From Clostridia bacterium (GTDB lineage: Bacteria; Bacillota; Clostridia; Christensenellales; Aristaeellaceae), in the NCBI GenBank assembly GCA_017463245.1, contig JAFTPN010000037.1:1-41093 (forward strand): a stretch of 41,093 nucleotides of DNA, written 5' to 3'. The translations under genes were made by a program, and so were the position numbers. Numbering within the stretch: position 1 is the first letter of the stretch; each line of letters opens with the position of its first letter. Below are positions 14,286-21,939 of this stretch, one piece after another. The notes beneath the pieces were generated by a model. The model did no database searches. It saw only the letters and a program-made list of their open reading frames with translations, and was not told the DNA's origin.

Positions 14286-16043
14286 TTATTCCGGCTGGAT
14301 CAGCCGCACGCCGCGCTTGGCCACATAGCTGGCCTCCAGCCAGTAGTCCGCGCCGCCGAAAGCGCCGTTTTCGATGTAATAGCGGATGCCCTCCAGCTCT
14401 GTGAGGGAGGTGATGGGCGCAAAGCTGCCATCGTCCTCCTGGCGGTAGAGCTGGGCGTTCTTGATGCGCTCCATGGTGGCGGAGGGTGCGGAATCGATGA
14501 TGCGGAACATGGTGCCGTCCTCATTCTGTTCGGCCACCATGGCGATGTGGCCGTTGACCACCGCAAAGGAGAACACCGCGCCGTCAGCCAGCTTCTGCCG
14601 GATGGTGGGCAGGCTTTCGTACAGCTCAAACCGGGTCTTGTAGCCCAGGTCGTCGCCCACATTGCCCACCAGGGTGCTGTTCATGGTGCCGCCCTCCCGC
14701 AGGGCAAAGGAATAGTTGGCCGCCAGGTATTCGGGGGTGATCTCCTCACCCTCAAAGCCCAGGTATTGCAGCGCATGGGACAGGGCGAAAATGGCGCAGC
14801 CGGAGACTTCCAGCGTGCTGCGGCCATAGGGGGCGTCCTTCCATTGGCCGCTGGACTGGCTGTAGAGCGTGAAGCCCCTGGCCTCCTGGGCAGACAGGGA
14901 CACAGGCTCGGCGGCGGCTTCGGCCACAGCGGCGCCGGGCTGGTACACATGGATGTAGGCGCTGGTCACGCCGTCGGTAATGGTGGCCAGGCCGCTGCGG
15001 GCGGTGGCGATGGGGAAGTCCACCGTCAGGGTCAGCTGGTCGGCGCTTTGCTCGGTATGGAAGAAATCCGCATCGGTCTGCACCGTCCATTCAGCGCCGG
15101 AGGTGACGGAGAAGGTCTTGCTGCCCTCGGCGTCGAGCCAGGCGGCGTGGGTGCTGCCGTCTACCTGCAAGGGGGCGGAAGCAGGCAGCAGGGAGATTTC
15201 CTCGTCCACGCCGTGGCTGGCGGACTGGAGGACGGTGTGGGTCAGCTCCCTGCCGCCGCTGGTGATGGTGATGCTGCCACGGCGGGCGGCGGCGGTGGGG
15301 GTATCCACGGTGGCGGTCAGCACCTGGCCGGAAACGCCCTGGGTCACGCTCAGGGTGATGAAATCATCGCTGGTGGCGGCCGTCCATTCGCCAGGGGCGT
15401 AGACGATCCAGCTCTGCTGGCCGCCGTGGGCGCGCAGCGCGCCGCCGCAGCTCTTGAGGCTGATGCCCGCACCTTCGCCCACGGAGAAGGCCGCCTGCGT
15501 CGTGGCGCTGGCACCGGTGCTGTCGGTGACCTGTACGGTCACGGCATAGTCGCCCGCCTCAGCAGGGACGTAGTGCCAGTCGCCCTCAGCCGCCCAGGCA
15601 GAGGTCTCCCCCTGGGGCGTGGTGATGGCATATATATAGCTGTAAACACCCGTGCCGCCGGTGACCTGGGGGCGCACCAGCAGCGGCTCTCCGGCCTTCA
15701 GGCGGGGGATATCGCCCAGGGCGCAGGTCAGCTCGTCCGTCACGGTAAAGGCAGCCTGCACGGCGGCGGCTTCGTCCTCCACCGGGGCGACCTGCAGGGT
15801 GTAGCTGCCGCTGGTACGAGGGATGTAGGAGCCGAAGGCCAGTTCCGTATCGTGGGTGAAAAGCTGCTTGTCCCCCTGGAAAAGGGTATAGCGATACCCG
15901 CCGGGTGCCTCGCCGGAAACGGTGAAGTCCAGCACGCTGTCCGCAGCCAGGCATTCGGTGCTGAGGGTCAGCTCCAGCTCGGCCATGGCGGCGCAGGGCA
16001 GGAGCAGAAGCAGCAGAAACAGGCAGAAACGAGATCGAATCAT
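14286..16043 (-). CDS. Secreted protein with BACON-like repeats and a C39-like peptidase domain
   Basis: A 585-aa exported protein with a Sec signal peptide (about 1-21). The first 190 residues look like two Ig-type beta-sandwich domains. Two BACON-like domains follow (about 205-275 and 305-368), each with the alternating W-x-A/V... and RxGxxTIT pattern. The C-terminal domain (about 390-585) resembles Peptidase_C39_2/papain-like folds. It has QWKDAPYG...SGCAIFALSHALQYLG with Cys416, NGHIAMV with His499 and IIDSA with Asp517, a plausible Cys-His-Asp triad. The role may be cell-wall or protein processing, or adhesion. It starts 20 nt after the GH43 gene, so the two form an operon. GGAAGGA precedes the ATG. 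Confidence 0.8.
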   Translation of the reverse strand: MIRSRFCLFLLLLLLPCAAMAELELTLSTECLAADSVLDFTVSGEAPGGYRYTLFQGDKQLFTHDTELAFGSYIPRTSGSYTLQVAPVEDEAAAVQAAFTVTDELTCALGDIPRLKAGEPLLVRPQVTGGTGVYSYIYAITTPQGETSAWAAEGDWHYVPAEAGDYAVTVQVTDSTGASATTQAAFSVGEGAGISLKSCGGALRAHGGQQSWIVYAPGEWTAATSDDFITLSVTQGVSGQVLTATVDTPTAAARRGSITITSGGRELTHTVLQSASHGVDEEISLLPASAPLQVDGSTHAAWLDAEGSKTFSVTSGAEWTVQTDADFFHTEQSADQLTLTVDFPIATARSGLATITDGVTSAYIHVYQPGAAVAEAAAEPVSLSAQEARGFTLYSQSSGQWKDAPYGRSTLEVSGCAIFALSHALQYLGFEGEEITPEYLAANYSFALREGGTMNSTLVGNVGDDLGYKTRFELYESLPTIRQKLADGAVFSFAVVNGHIAMVAEQNEDGTMFRIIDSAPSATMERIKNAQLYRQEDDGSFAPITSLTELEGIRYYIENGAFGGADYWLEASYVAKRGVRLIQPE

Positions 16044-16063
16044 AGGCGTCCTTCCAATTTGGT

Positions 16064-17398
16064 TTACTTGGTGAACACGAATTTCTCCAGGTGGAGCAGC
16101 TCGCGCTCGTTCAGACCGCCCCAGGAAACATGGGGGCGGGGATCGCTGAAGACAAAGTACAGCGCGTGCCGCCCGGTGATGCAGGGCGTTTTGATGCGCA
16201 GCAGGGCGTCATCGCCATAGAAGGTGGTCTCGCCGATGCACTGGCCGTTTTCGGCGTCGTCCAGCATCACGCGCAGCTTGCCGCTTTCGCCCAGACCGCG
16301 GACTTCCATCACCAGCTCCATGGAGGTGGTGGAGTCGTCCTGGCCAAAGTCGAAATACTTGTAGCCGATCACGGTACCGGCATAAATATCGGCCACCACG
16401 GTGCGCAGGGGATTCATGTACTTCACCATGCCCTTGCCTCGGATCACGCAGCAATGGTGGGCAGGGGTGGCCACATAGGGGTTCAGGGATTCCTGGAAGC
16501 CCAGGGAGGTCATTTCCACCTGGGGAATGGTGCCATCGGGCAGGATGGTGATGCGCTCGGCACAGGCCTGGCGGGAATACACGGTGCCGTTGGTCATGCG
16601 GTGGTAGAAGATGTACCATTGGTCGCCGATCTTGGCGATGGAGCCATGGTCGTTGCCGCCGGGATAGTCCACGCCGTTGTCCACGATGCAGCCGCGATAT
16701 TCAAAGGGGCCTGTGGGGGACTTGCTGGTGGCGTACACCAATTGGCTGCCACGGCGGGGAGAATAGATGAGGTAGTAGGTATCGCCGATCTTGCGGGGGG
16801 AGCAGGCCTCGTAGAAAGAGAAGGGTGCTTCCTTAGGGATGATGTCGGTCTGGTAGGTCTCCGGCAGCACGGTGACCATGTCGGTGGGATCCACCTGCAC
16901 CACATAGCTCCACTCAAAGCCGCAGTAGACGTACACCTTGCCGTCGTCGTCCACCAGCACGCCGGGATCGACAAAAACGCCGTTGTTGCAGAAGTCCTTG
17001 GGCAGGGCGGCCTTTTCATCATACTGATAGGTGCTGATGAGCTTGAAGGGGCCTTCGGGCTTGTCGCTCACGGCCACGCAGCCCTTGCCGTAGAACAGGT
17101 AAACGTAGAGGTAATACTTGCCGTCCTTCTCCACCACGTCGGGGGCGTAGCAGATGCCGTTGTCATACCAAGTCACATCGGCGGGATGGTCGGCATCGGC
17201 CTGGGCGTGGAAGCAATCGCCGTGGCAGGTCCAGTTGTTCAGGTCATTGACGGGAGCCGACCAGACCTTCAGACGGATATCGCAGAACTCGCCGGAAAGG
17301 GCGTTGTCGTGGGAGCCATAAAGATACACGCGGTCGCCAAAGACACGGGGTTCGCCATCGGGAATGTGTTCCCATAGGGGGAGGATGGGATTCGGCAT
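16064..17398 (-). CDS. Glycoside hydrolase family 43 (beta-xylosidase / alpha-L-arabinofuranosidase type)
   Basis: Hydrolyses xylo- or arabino-oligosaccharides; it lacks a signal peptide and so acts in the cytoplasm. The five-bladed propeller spans about residues 1-310, with the three catalytic acids in place: Asp14 (IPDGEPR), Asp87 (CYAPDVVEKDGKYYL) and Glu197 (FYEACSPRKIGD). The C-terminal 130 residues look like a CBM6-type beta-sandwich. The start at 17398 (MPNPILP) fits the family and leaves AGGA at good distance; an in-frame ATG at 17407 has its site too close. It is first gene of an operon with the BACON/C39-like gene and divergent from the permease. Substrate specificity cannot be fixed. 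Confidence 0.9.
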   Translation of the reverse strand: MPNPILPLWEHIPDGEPRVFGDRVYLYGSHDNALSGEFCDIRLKVWSAPVNDLNNWTCHGDCFHAQADADHPADVTWYDNGICYAPDVVEKDGKYYLYVYLFYGKGCVAVSDKPEGPFKLISTYQYDEKAALPKDFCNNGVFVDPGVLVDDDGKVYVYCGFEWSYVVQVDPTDMVTVLPETYQTDIIPKEAPFSFYEACSPRKIGDTYYLIYSPRRGSQLVYATSKSPTGPFEYRGCIVDNGVDYPGGNDHGSIAKIGDQWYIFYHRMTNGTVYSRQACAERITILPDGTIPQVEMTSLGFQESLNPYVATPAHHCCVIRGKGMVKYMNPLRTVVADIYAGTVIGYKYFDFGQDDSTTSMELVMEVRGLGESGKLRVMLDDAENGQCIGETTFYGDDALLRIKTPCITGRHALYFVFSDPRPHVSWGGLNERELLHLEKFVFTK

Positions 17399-17433
17399 TC
17401 GTATCATCCTGCTTTCTGGTTTGGATTGCCTCC

Positions 17434-17439
17434 ATTATA
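17434..17439 (-). promoter_or_regulatory. -10 box of the GH43 operon
   Basis: A perfect TATAAT on the minus strand 36 nt before the start; the hexamer 17 bp upstream is a weak TGGAAA. Confidence 0.55.
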
Positions 17440-17480
17440 GCAGGAAGCAGCGATTATTTCCATAAAAAAGCGCAGAAAAC

Positions 17481-17509
17481 TTGGAAAGTACGGAAAGATG
17501 GAGTATAAT
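17481..17509 (+). promoter_or_regulatory. Promoter of the anion permease gene
   Basis: TTGGAA (17481-17486) and perfect TATAAT (17504-17509) are 17 bp apart, about 33 bp before the start codon. Confidence 0.75.
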
Positions 17510-17541
17510 CTCCTGCGGAACAAGAGATGGAGGCAATACGC

Positions 17542-18651
17542 ATGAAGAAGCTGGTGGCTTTTTTCAAGAAGGAGATCGTGTTCACGGTGGCGCTGTGTGC
17601 GGCGCTTTTGTCTTTTCTCATGGTGCCGCCGGGGCTGCACACCCTGCAGGGCATCGATACCACCACGCTGATGATGCTCTTTGCCCTGATGACCGTGGTG
17701 GCGGGCTTGCGTGCCATTGGCCTGTTTGACCGCCTGGGCGCAGCCATGACGGGGCGCATCCGCAGCCTGCGGGGCCTGAGCTTTGCGCTGGTGACGGCCT
17801 GCTTTTTCCTGGCCATGGTGGCCACCAACGATGTGGCGCTGATCACCCTGGTGCCCTTCACCCTGCTTTTGATGCGGGGCGCCTCCCAGAAGGACGTGGT
17901 GCTGGCGGTGGTGCTGGAGACCATTGCGGCCAATCTGGGCAGCATGGTGACGCCCATCGGCAATCCCCAGAACCTGTACCTGTATTCCAGCGGCCAGCTG
18001 GCCTTGATGGACTTCCCCCGGCTGACCTGGCCTTACGCGCTGGTGAGCTTCCTGCTGCTCTCGGCGGGCACGCTGCTGATCAGCTCCGGCAGGGTGGAGG
18101 CGGCCATGGGCGAAACCCGGGCGATCCCCCGCAGGCAGGCCTGGCTCTATGGCGTGCTGGGTGTGATCGCCCTGCTGGCGGTGGCGAAGGTCATCCCGGC
18201 GTGGCTGGCGGCGCTGTGTGTGCTGGCGGGCGTGGCGGTGATGGATCGCCCCATCCTCAGGGAGATCGACTTTGTGCTGCTGGGCACCTTCGTGTGCTTC
18301 TTCGTGTTCGTGGCCAGCATCAAGGAATACGCCCCCGTGCGCACCTGGCTGGAAGGCCTGATGGCGCAGTCGCCGCTGGCGGTGTCGCTGCTCACCAGTC
18401 AGGTGATCAGCAATGTGCCTGCGTGCCTGCTGCTCTCACCCTTCACCACCAACACCGGGGCGCTGATGCTGGGCGTGAACCTGGGCGGCCTGGGCACGCT
18501 GGTGGCCTCCCTGGCCAGCCTGATCTCCTTCAAGCTCTACGGCGCGGCAGAGGGTGCGAAGAAGGGCAGCTTTATGCTCTGGTTCACCCTGCTGAACGTG
18601 GCCATGCTGGCTGTTTTGATGGTCATGGCCTGGCTGCTGGGTGCGATTTGA
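17542..18651 (+). CDS. SLC13/ArsB/CitM-type anion permease
   Basis: A polytopic membrane protein of 369 aa with about 10 hydrophobic segments, from the ion-transporter superfamily that includes DASS/SLC13, CitMHS and ArsB. The signature MVTPIGNPQNLYL lies about residue 140 and the mirrored SNVPACLLLSPFT about 295, the two ligand-binding hairpins of this fold. The substrate may be a di- or tricarboxylate, sulfate, or arsenite; it cannot be chosen from sequence. It is shorter than typical SLC13 members. The start at 17542 is used because GGAGG (17529-17533) precedes it; an ATG at 17527 overlaps that site. It is divergent from GH43 and probably monocistronic. Confidence 0.85.
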   Translation: MKKLVAFFKKEIVFTVALCAALLSFLMVPPGLHTLQGIDTTTLMMLFALMTVVAGLRAIGLFDRLGAAMTGRIRSLRGLSFALVTACFFLAMVATNDVALITLVPFTLLLMRGASQKDVVLAVVLETIAANLGSMVTPIGNPQNLYLYSSGQLALMDFPRLTWPYALVSFLLLSAGTLLISSGRVEAAMGETRAIPRRQAWLYGVLGVIALLAVAKVIPAWLAALCVLAGVAVMDRPILREIDFVLLGTFVCFFVFVASIKEYAPVRTWLEGLMAQSPLAVSLLTSQVISNVPACLLLSPFTTNTGALMLGVNLGGLGTLVASLASLISFKLYGAAEGAKKGSFMLWFTLLNVAMLAVLMVMAWLLGAI

Positions 18652-18712
18652 TGGCCTGACTTGCAAAAAACACGGTTATTACAGTAAAAAATGCAGTTTT
18701 GCGGGATAGACC

Positions 18713-18741
18713 TTGCAAATTGCGGCGTGTTCCTATATAAT
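18713..18741 (+). promoter_or_regulatory. Promoter of the rpiR-type gene cluster
   Basis: TTGCAA (18713-18718) and TATAAT (18736-18741) have a 17-bp spacer, giving a start near 18748. Confidence 0.8.
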
Positions 18742-18747
18742 ATTCCA

Positions 18748-18774
18748 TTGGTATGCATTCGGAAAGAATACCAA
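18748..18774. promoter_or_regulatory. Palindrome at the transcription start of the rpiR-type gene, candidate operator
   Basis: TTGGTAT (18748-18754) and ATACCAA (18768-18774) form a perfect 7-bp inverted repeat around 13 bp, starting at the predicted +1. This is a good position for autorepression by the RpiR-family protein encoded just downstream. Confidence 0.5.
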
Positions 18775-18794
18775 AACAAGAAGATGGTGAGATC

Positions 18795-19667
18795 ATGCAG
18801 GATATGCAGGATATGATCGACCGGCTGAACCAGTCCGGCAAGCGGCTGAGCAAGGGTCACCGGAAGATCGCGCAATATATCGTGGAGCATTACGACAAGG
18901 CGGTGTTCATGACCGCCAGCCGCCTGGGCGAAAGCGTGGGGGTGAGCGAATCCACCGTGGTGCGCTTTGCCTCCGCCATGGGCTACGAGGGCTACCCCCA
19001 ATTGCAGCGCTCCCTGCAGGAATTGGTGAGCCACCGCCTCACCGCCAACCAGCGCATCGAAATGTCCACGGATATCGATCCCCACGCCGCGCTGCCCTTT
19101 GTGCTGAAGAGCGATATGCAGAACCTGCGCGCCACCCTGGAGGGCATGGACAACCAGGTGTTCGAGGATGTGGTGCAGCGGCTGCTGAGTGCCAAGGCCA
19201 TTTATGTGATGGGTCTGCGCTCGGCGGCTCCGCTGGCGCAGTTCATGGGGTATTACCTCAACTATATTTTCGACGATGTGCATCTGGTGTCCAGCGGCGC
19301 GACGGACGTGTTTGAGGAGATCGCCAAGCTGAACCAGGACGACGTGCTGGTGGGCATCAGCTTCCCCCGCTATTCCACCCGCACCCTGGAGGCCATGCGC
19401 TTTGCCAAGCGCTGCGGCGCCCAGGTGGTGGCCATCACCGATGGCCCCATGTCTCCCCTGCACGAAAGCGCCGATGTGACCCTCACCGCCCGCACGGACA
19501 TGGCTTCCTTTGTGGACTCCCTGGCCGCGCCCCTGAGCGTGATCAACGCGCTGCTGGTGTCCCTGGGTCTGCACCGCAAGGAGGCGCTGACCGAGCATTT
19601 CCGCAAGCTGGAGACCATCTGGGATACCTACGAGGTCTATCTGGAGGAAGAAGGTCACCATGGGTAA
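18795..19667 (+). CDS. RpiR/MurR-family transcriptional regulator
   Basis: A sugar-phosphate-responsive regulator of 290 aa. The N-terminal HTH_6 domain (about 1-77) shows SKGHRKIAQYIVEH and the recognition region GVSESTVVRFASAMGYEGYPQLQ, very typical of the family. The C-terminal SIS domain (about 115-255) binds a phosphosugar. An ATG at 18753 is inside the predicted operator only 5 nt after the predicted +1, so the ATG at 18795 with GGTGAG ahead is the likely start. It is the first gene of a tight cluster; its last 8 nt overlap the flavoprotein gene. The inducer is not deducible: no sugar gene is in the cluster. Confidence 0.9.
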   Translation: MQDMQDMIDRLNQSGKRLSKGHRKIAQYIVEHYDKAVFMTASRLGESVGVSESTVVRFASAMGYEGYPQLQRSLQELVSHRLTANQRIEMSTDIDPHAALPFVLKSDMQNLRATLEGMDNQVFEDVVQRLLSAKAIYVMGLRSAAPLAQFMGYYLNYIFDDVHLVSSGATDVFEEIAKLNQDDVLVGISFPRYSTRTLEAMRFAKRCGAQVVAITDGPMSPLHESADVTLTARTDMASFVDSLAAPLSVINALLVSLGLHRKEALTEHFRKLETIWDTYEVYLEEEGHHG

Positions 19668-20904
19668 GATCATTGTGATCGGCGGCGGTGCAGGCGGCAT
19701 GATGGCCGCCATCTTCGCTGCTCGCGCCGGGGCGCAGGTAACGCTCCTGGAGCGCAACGAAAAGCTGGGCAAGAAGGTGTACATCACCGGCAAGGGTCGC
19801 TGCAATGTGACCAACGACTGCACCCTGGACGAGTTCCTGCGGGAGGTGCCGCGGAATCCCCGATTCCTGTACAGCGCGCTGAATTTCTTCTCCCCTCAGG
19901 ACATGATGGCGCTGCTGGAGGACGCAGGCTGCCCAGTGGTGGTGCAGCGGGGCAGGCGGGTGTTCCCGTCAACGGAAAAGGCCAGCGATGTGAACCGCAC
20001 CCTGACCCGCCTGATGCAGCAGCATGGCGTGAAGGTGCTGCTGGACTGCCGGGTGAAGGGCATCCATGTGGTGGACGGCCGTGTTGCCGGTGTGGTGATG
20101 CAGGATGGCACCACCATGGCTGCCGATGCGGTGATCCTGGCCACCGGCGGCAAGAGCTACCCCATGACCGGCTCCACCGGCGACGGCTATGCCATGGCGG
20201 AGGGCGTGGGGCACAGCATTCAGCCCATCAAGGCGGCGCTGAGCGCTATTGAGACCAGGGAAAGCTGGCCTTGCGATTTGCAGGGACTTTCCCTGCGGAA
20301 CGTGAGCCTGACGCTGAAAAAGGGCAAGAAGACCCTGTATACCGAGCTGGGGGAGATGCTCTTCACCCATTTCGGCATTTCCGGCCCCCTGGCGCTGACC
20401 ATGAGCTGCCACCTGCCCGACGACCTGAATGAAGCCAGCGTGACCCTGAACCTGAAGCCCGGCCTCACCGCCCAGCAGCTGGATGCACGGCTCCAGCGGG
20501 ACTTTGAGGAGCAGAGCCGCAAGCAGCTGCGCAACGTGATGCCCGGCCTGCTGCCCGGCAGGCTGGCGGAGATCTTCCCCGGCCTGTGCGGCATCGACAG
20601 CGCCAAGCAATGCTGCCAGATCACCCGGCAGGAACGGGAGAACCTCTGCACCATGATGCAGGCGCTGCCCATCACCCTCAGCCGCCTGGCGCCCCTGGAC
20701 GAGGCCATTGTGACCCGGGGCGGCGTGACGGTGAAGGAGATCAACCCCGCCACCATGGAGAGCAAGCTGCTCCCCGGGCTGTACTTTGCAGGCGAGGTGA
20801 TGGACGTGGACGCCCACACCGGAGGCTATAATTTGCAGATCGCCTGGTCCACCGGTGCCCTGGCGGGACAGTCCGCCGCTGAATATGAAGGAGATTATAC
20901 CTGA
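19660..20904 (+). CDS. BaiN/HI0933-like NAD(P)/FAD-dependent oxidoreductase
   Basis: A 414-aa flavoprotein of the HI0933 family (PF03486), which includes BaiN, proposed to reduce bile-acid intermediates; most members have no proven substrate. The N-terminal Rossmann GGGAGG (8-13), the family motif KVYITGKGRCNVTN, RRVFPSTEKASDV, LATGGKSYP and the C-terminal LYFAGEVMDVDAHTGGYNLQ are all present. Length is normal. It overlaps the regulator by 8 nt and shares one base with the next gene (TGATG), so translation is coupled on both sides. A bile-acid role should not be assumed. Confidence 0.92.
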   Translation: MGKIIVIGGGAGGMMAAIFAARAGAQVTLLERNEKLGKKVYITGKGRCNVTNDCTLDEFLREVPRNPRFLYSALNFFSPQDMMALLEDAGCPVVVQRGRRVFPSTEKASDVNRTLTRLMQQHGVKVLLDCRVKGIHVVDGRVAGVVMQDGTTMAADAVILATGGKSYPMTGSTGDGYAMAEGVGHSIQPIKAALSAIETRESWPCDLQGLSLRNVSLTLKKGKKTLYTELGEMLFTHFGISGPLALTMSCHLPDDLNEASVTLNLKPGLTAQQLDARLQRDFEEQSRKQLRNVMPGLLPGRLAEIFPGLCGIDSAKQCCQITRQERENLCTMMQALPITLSRLAPLDEAIVTRGGVTVKEINPATMESKLLPGLYFAGEVMDVDAHTGGYNLQIAWSTGALAGQSAAEYEGDYT

Positions 20905-21905
20905 TGCAATACATTGTGATTGACCTTGAATGGAACCAGCCCATGTCCTATGAAAGCGCTGTGTACAAGCAGGTGGGCGACAGGCTCATCTTCGAGATGA
21001 TCCAGATCGGCGCGGTGAAGCTGGACGAGAAGCTGAACGTGGTGGACAGCATTTCCATCCCGATCCGCCCCGTGCATTATGTGAAGATCCACCCCCGCAT
21101 CCGCAAGATGACCCAGCTGGGCAACGAGGAGCTGGCTGATGCGCTGACCTTCCTGCCGGCCATGGAGCAGTTTGTGGACTGGTGCGGCGAGGATTACACC
21201 CTGCTGACCTGGGGCTGCGACGACGTGAGCGTGCTGAAGCAGAACATGGATTTCTTTGAGTGCAAGGCTGTGCTGCCGCCCCTGTGCGACATCCAGCGCC
21301 TGTTCAGCGATGTGTACAAGTGCAAGGATCGCAAGGGTCTCAAGGCTGCCATGGAAATGCTGGAGATCGAGCCGGACGAGGATCGCTTCTTCCACAACGC
21401 CCTGAACGACGCTTACTACACCGCCCTGGTCTTTGCCAAGATGCCCGATCCGGCGGCGGTGCTGAAGTATCCCCAGCAGCCCAAGCAGCTGATCCATGCG
21501 GATCACCACAGCCGCAGAAAAATGAAGGGCGAGACCTTCGATAGCCTGGCCGACGCCCTGGGCAGCGAGACCGCCCAGCAGCCCCGCTGCCCGGTCTGCG
21601 GCAAAAAAACGCCCCTGGAGGATGCCTACGTCAAGCAATGCGCGGATAAGTACATCGCATTGAGCAAATGCCCCCATCACGGCGATCTGATGATCCGCCT
21701 GCGCTTCGTTCCCACGGGGGATGGCAAGCGGGTGATGAACATGAGCATCGGCAAGGCCACCGCCATGAACAAGGCCTATGTCCACACCAAGAAGATCCAG
21801 GTGCAGGAAAAGGAAGCACGCTACCTGGCTGAGCATGGGTGCCTGCCCGATCCGGAGCAGGAGCTGATGGAGGCCGACCGCACCAGCATGCCTTTTGAGG
21901 ACTGA
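20904..21905 (+). CDS. DEDDh 3'-5' exonuclease (KapD-like) with a C-terminal zinc ribbon
   Basis: A nuclease-fold protein of 333 aa. The exonuclease domain (about 1-185) carries the DEDDh residues: Asp7 and Glu9 (VIDLEW), Asp106/107 (WGCDD), His164 and Asp169 (HNALNDA). This group resembles KapD, an inhibitor of the sporulation kinase pathway in Bacillus, and other Firmicute exonucleases. The C-terminal 100 residues add four cysteines in a zinc-ribbon layout (229, 232, 246, 256). The substrate, RNA or DNA, is unknown. It starts within the stop codon of the preceding gene. Confidence 0.88.
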   Translation: MQYIVIDLEWNQPMSYESAVYKQVGDRLIFEMIQIGAVKLDEKLNVVDSISIPIRPVHYVKIHPRIRKMTQLGNEELADALTFLPAMEQFVDWCGEDYTLLTWGCDDVSVLKQNMDFFECKAVLPPLCDIQRLFSDVYKCKDRKGLKAAMEMLEIEPDEDRFFHNALNDAYYTALVFAKMPDPAAVLKYPQQPKQLIHADHHSRRKMKGETFDSLADALGSETAQQPRCPVCGKKTPLEDAYVKQCADKYIALSKCPHHGDLMIRLRFVPTGDGKRVMNMSIGKATAMNKAYVHTKKIQVQEKEARYLAEHGCLPDPEQELMEADRTSMPFED

Positions 21906-21939
21906 GGCAGCATAGAATATGCGGCAAGGAGGGGATACC

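Noticed and set aside
13674-16220. 848-codon plus-strand frame opposite the unknown gene and the C39-like gene
   Set aside because: Antisense artefact for the same reasons; it runs through several gene boundaries.
18753-18755. ATG at 18753 as the rpiR start
   Set aside because: It lies about 5 nt after the predicted transcription start and inside the palindrome, without a ribosome-binding site; 18795 fits better.
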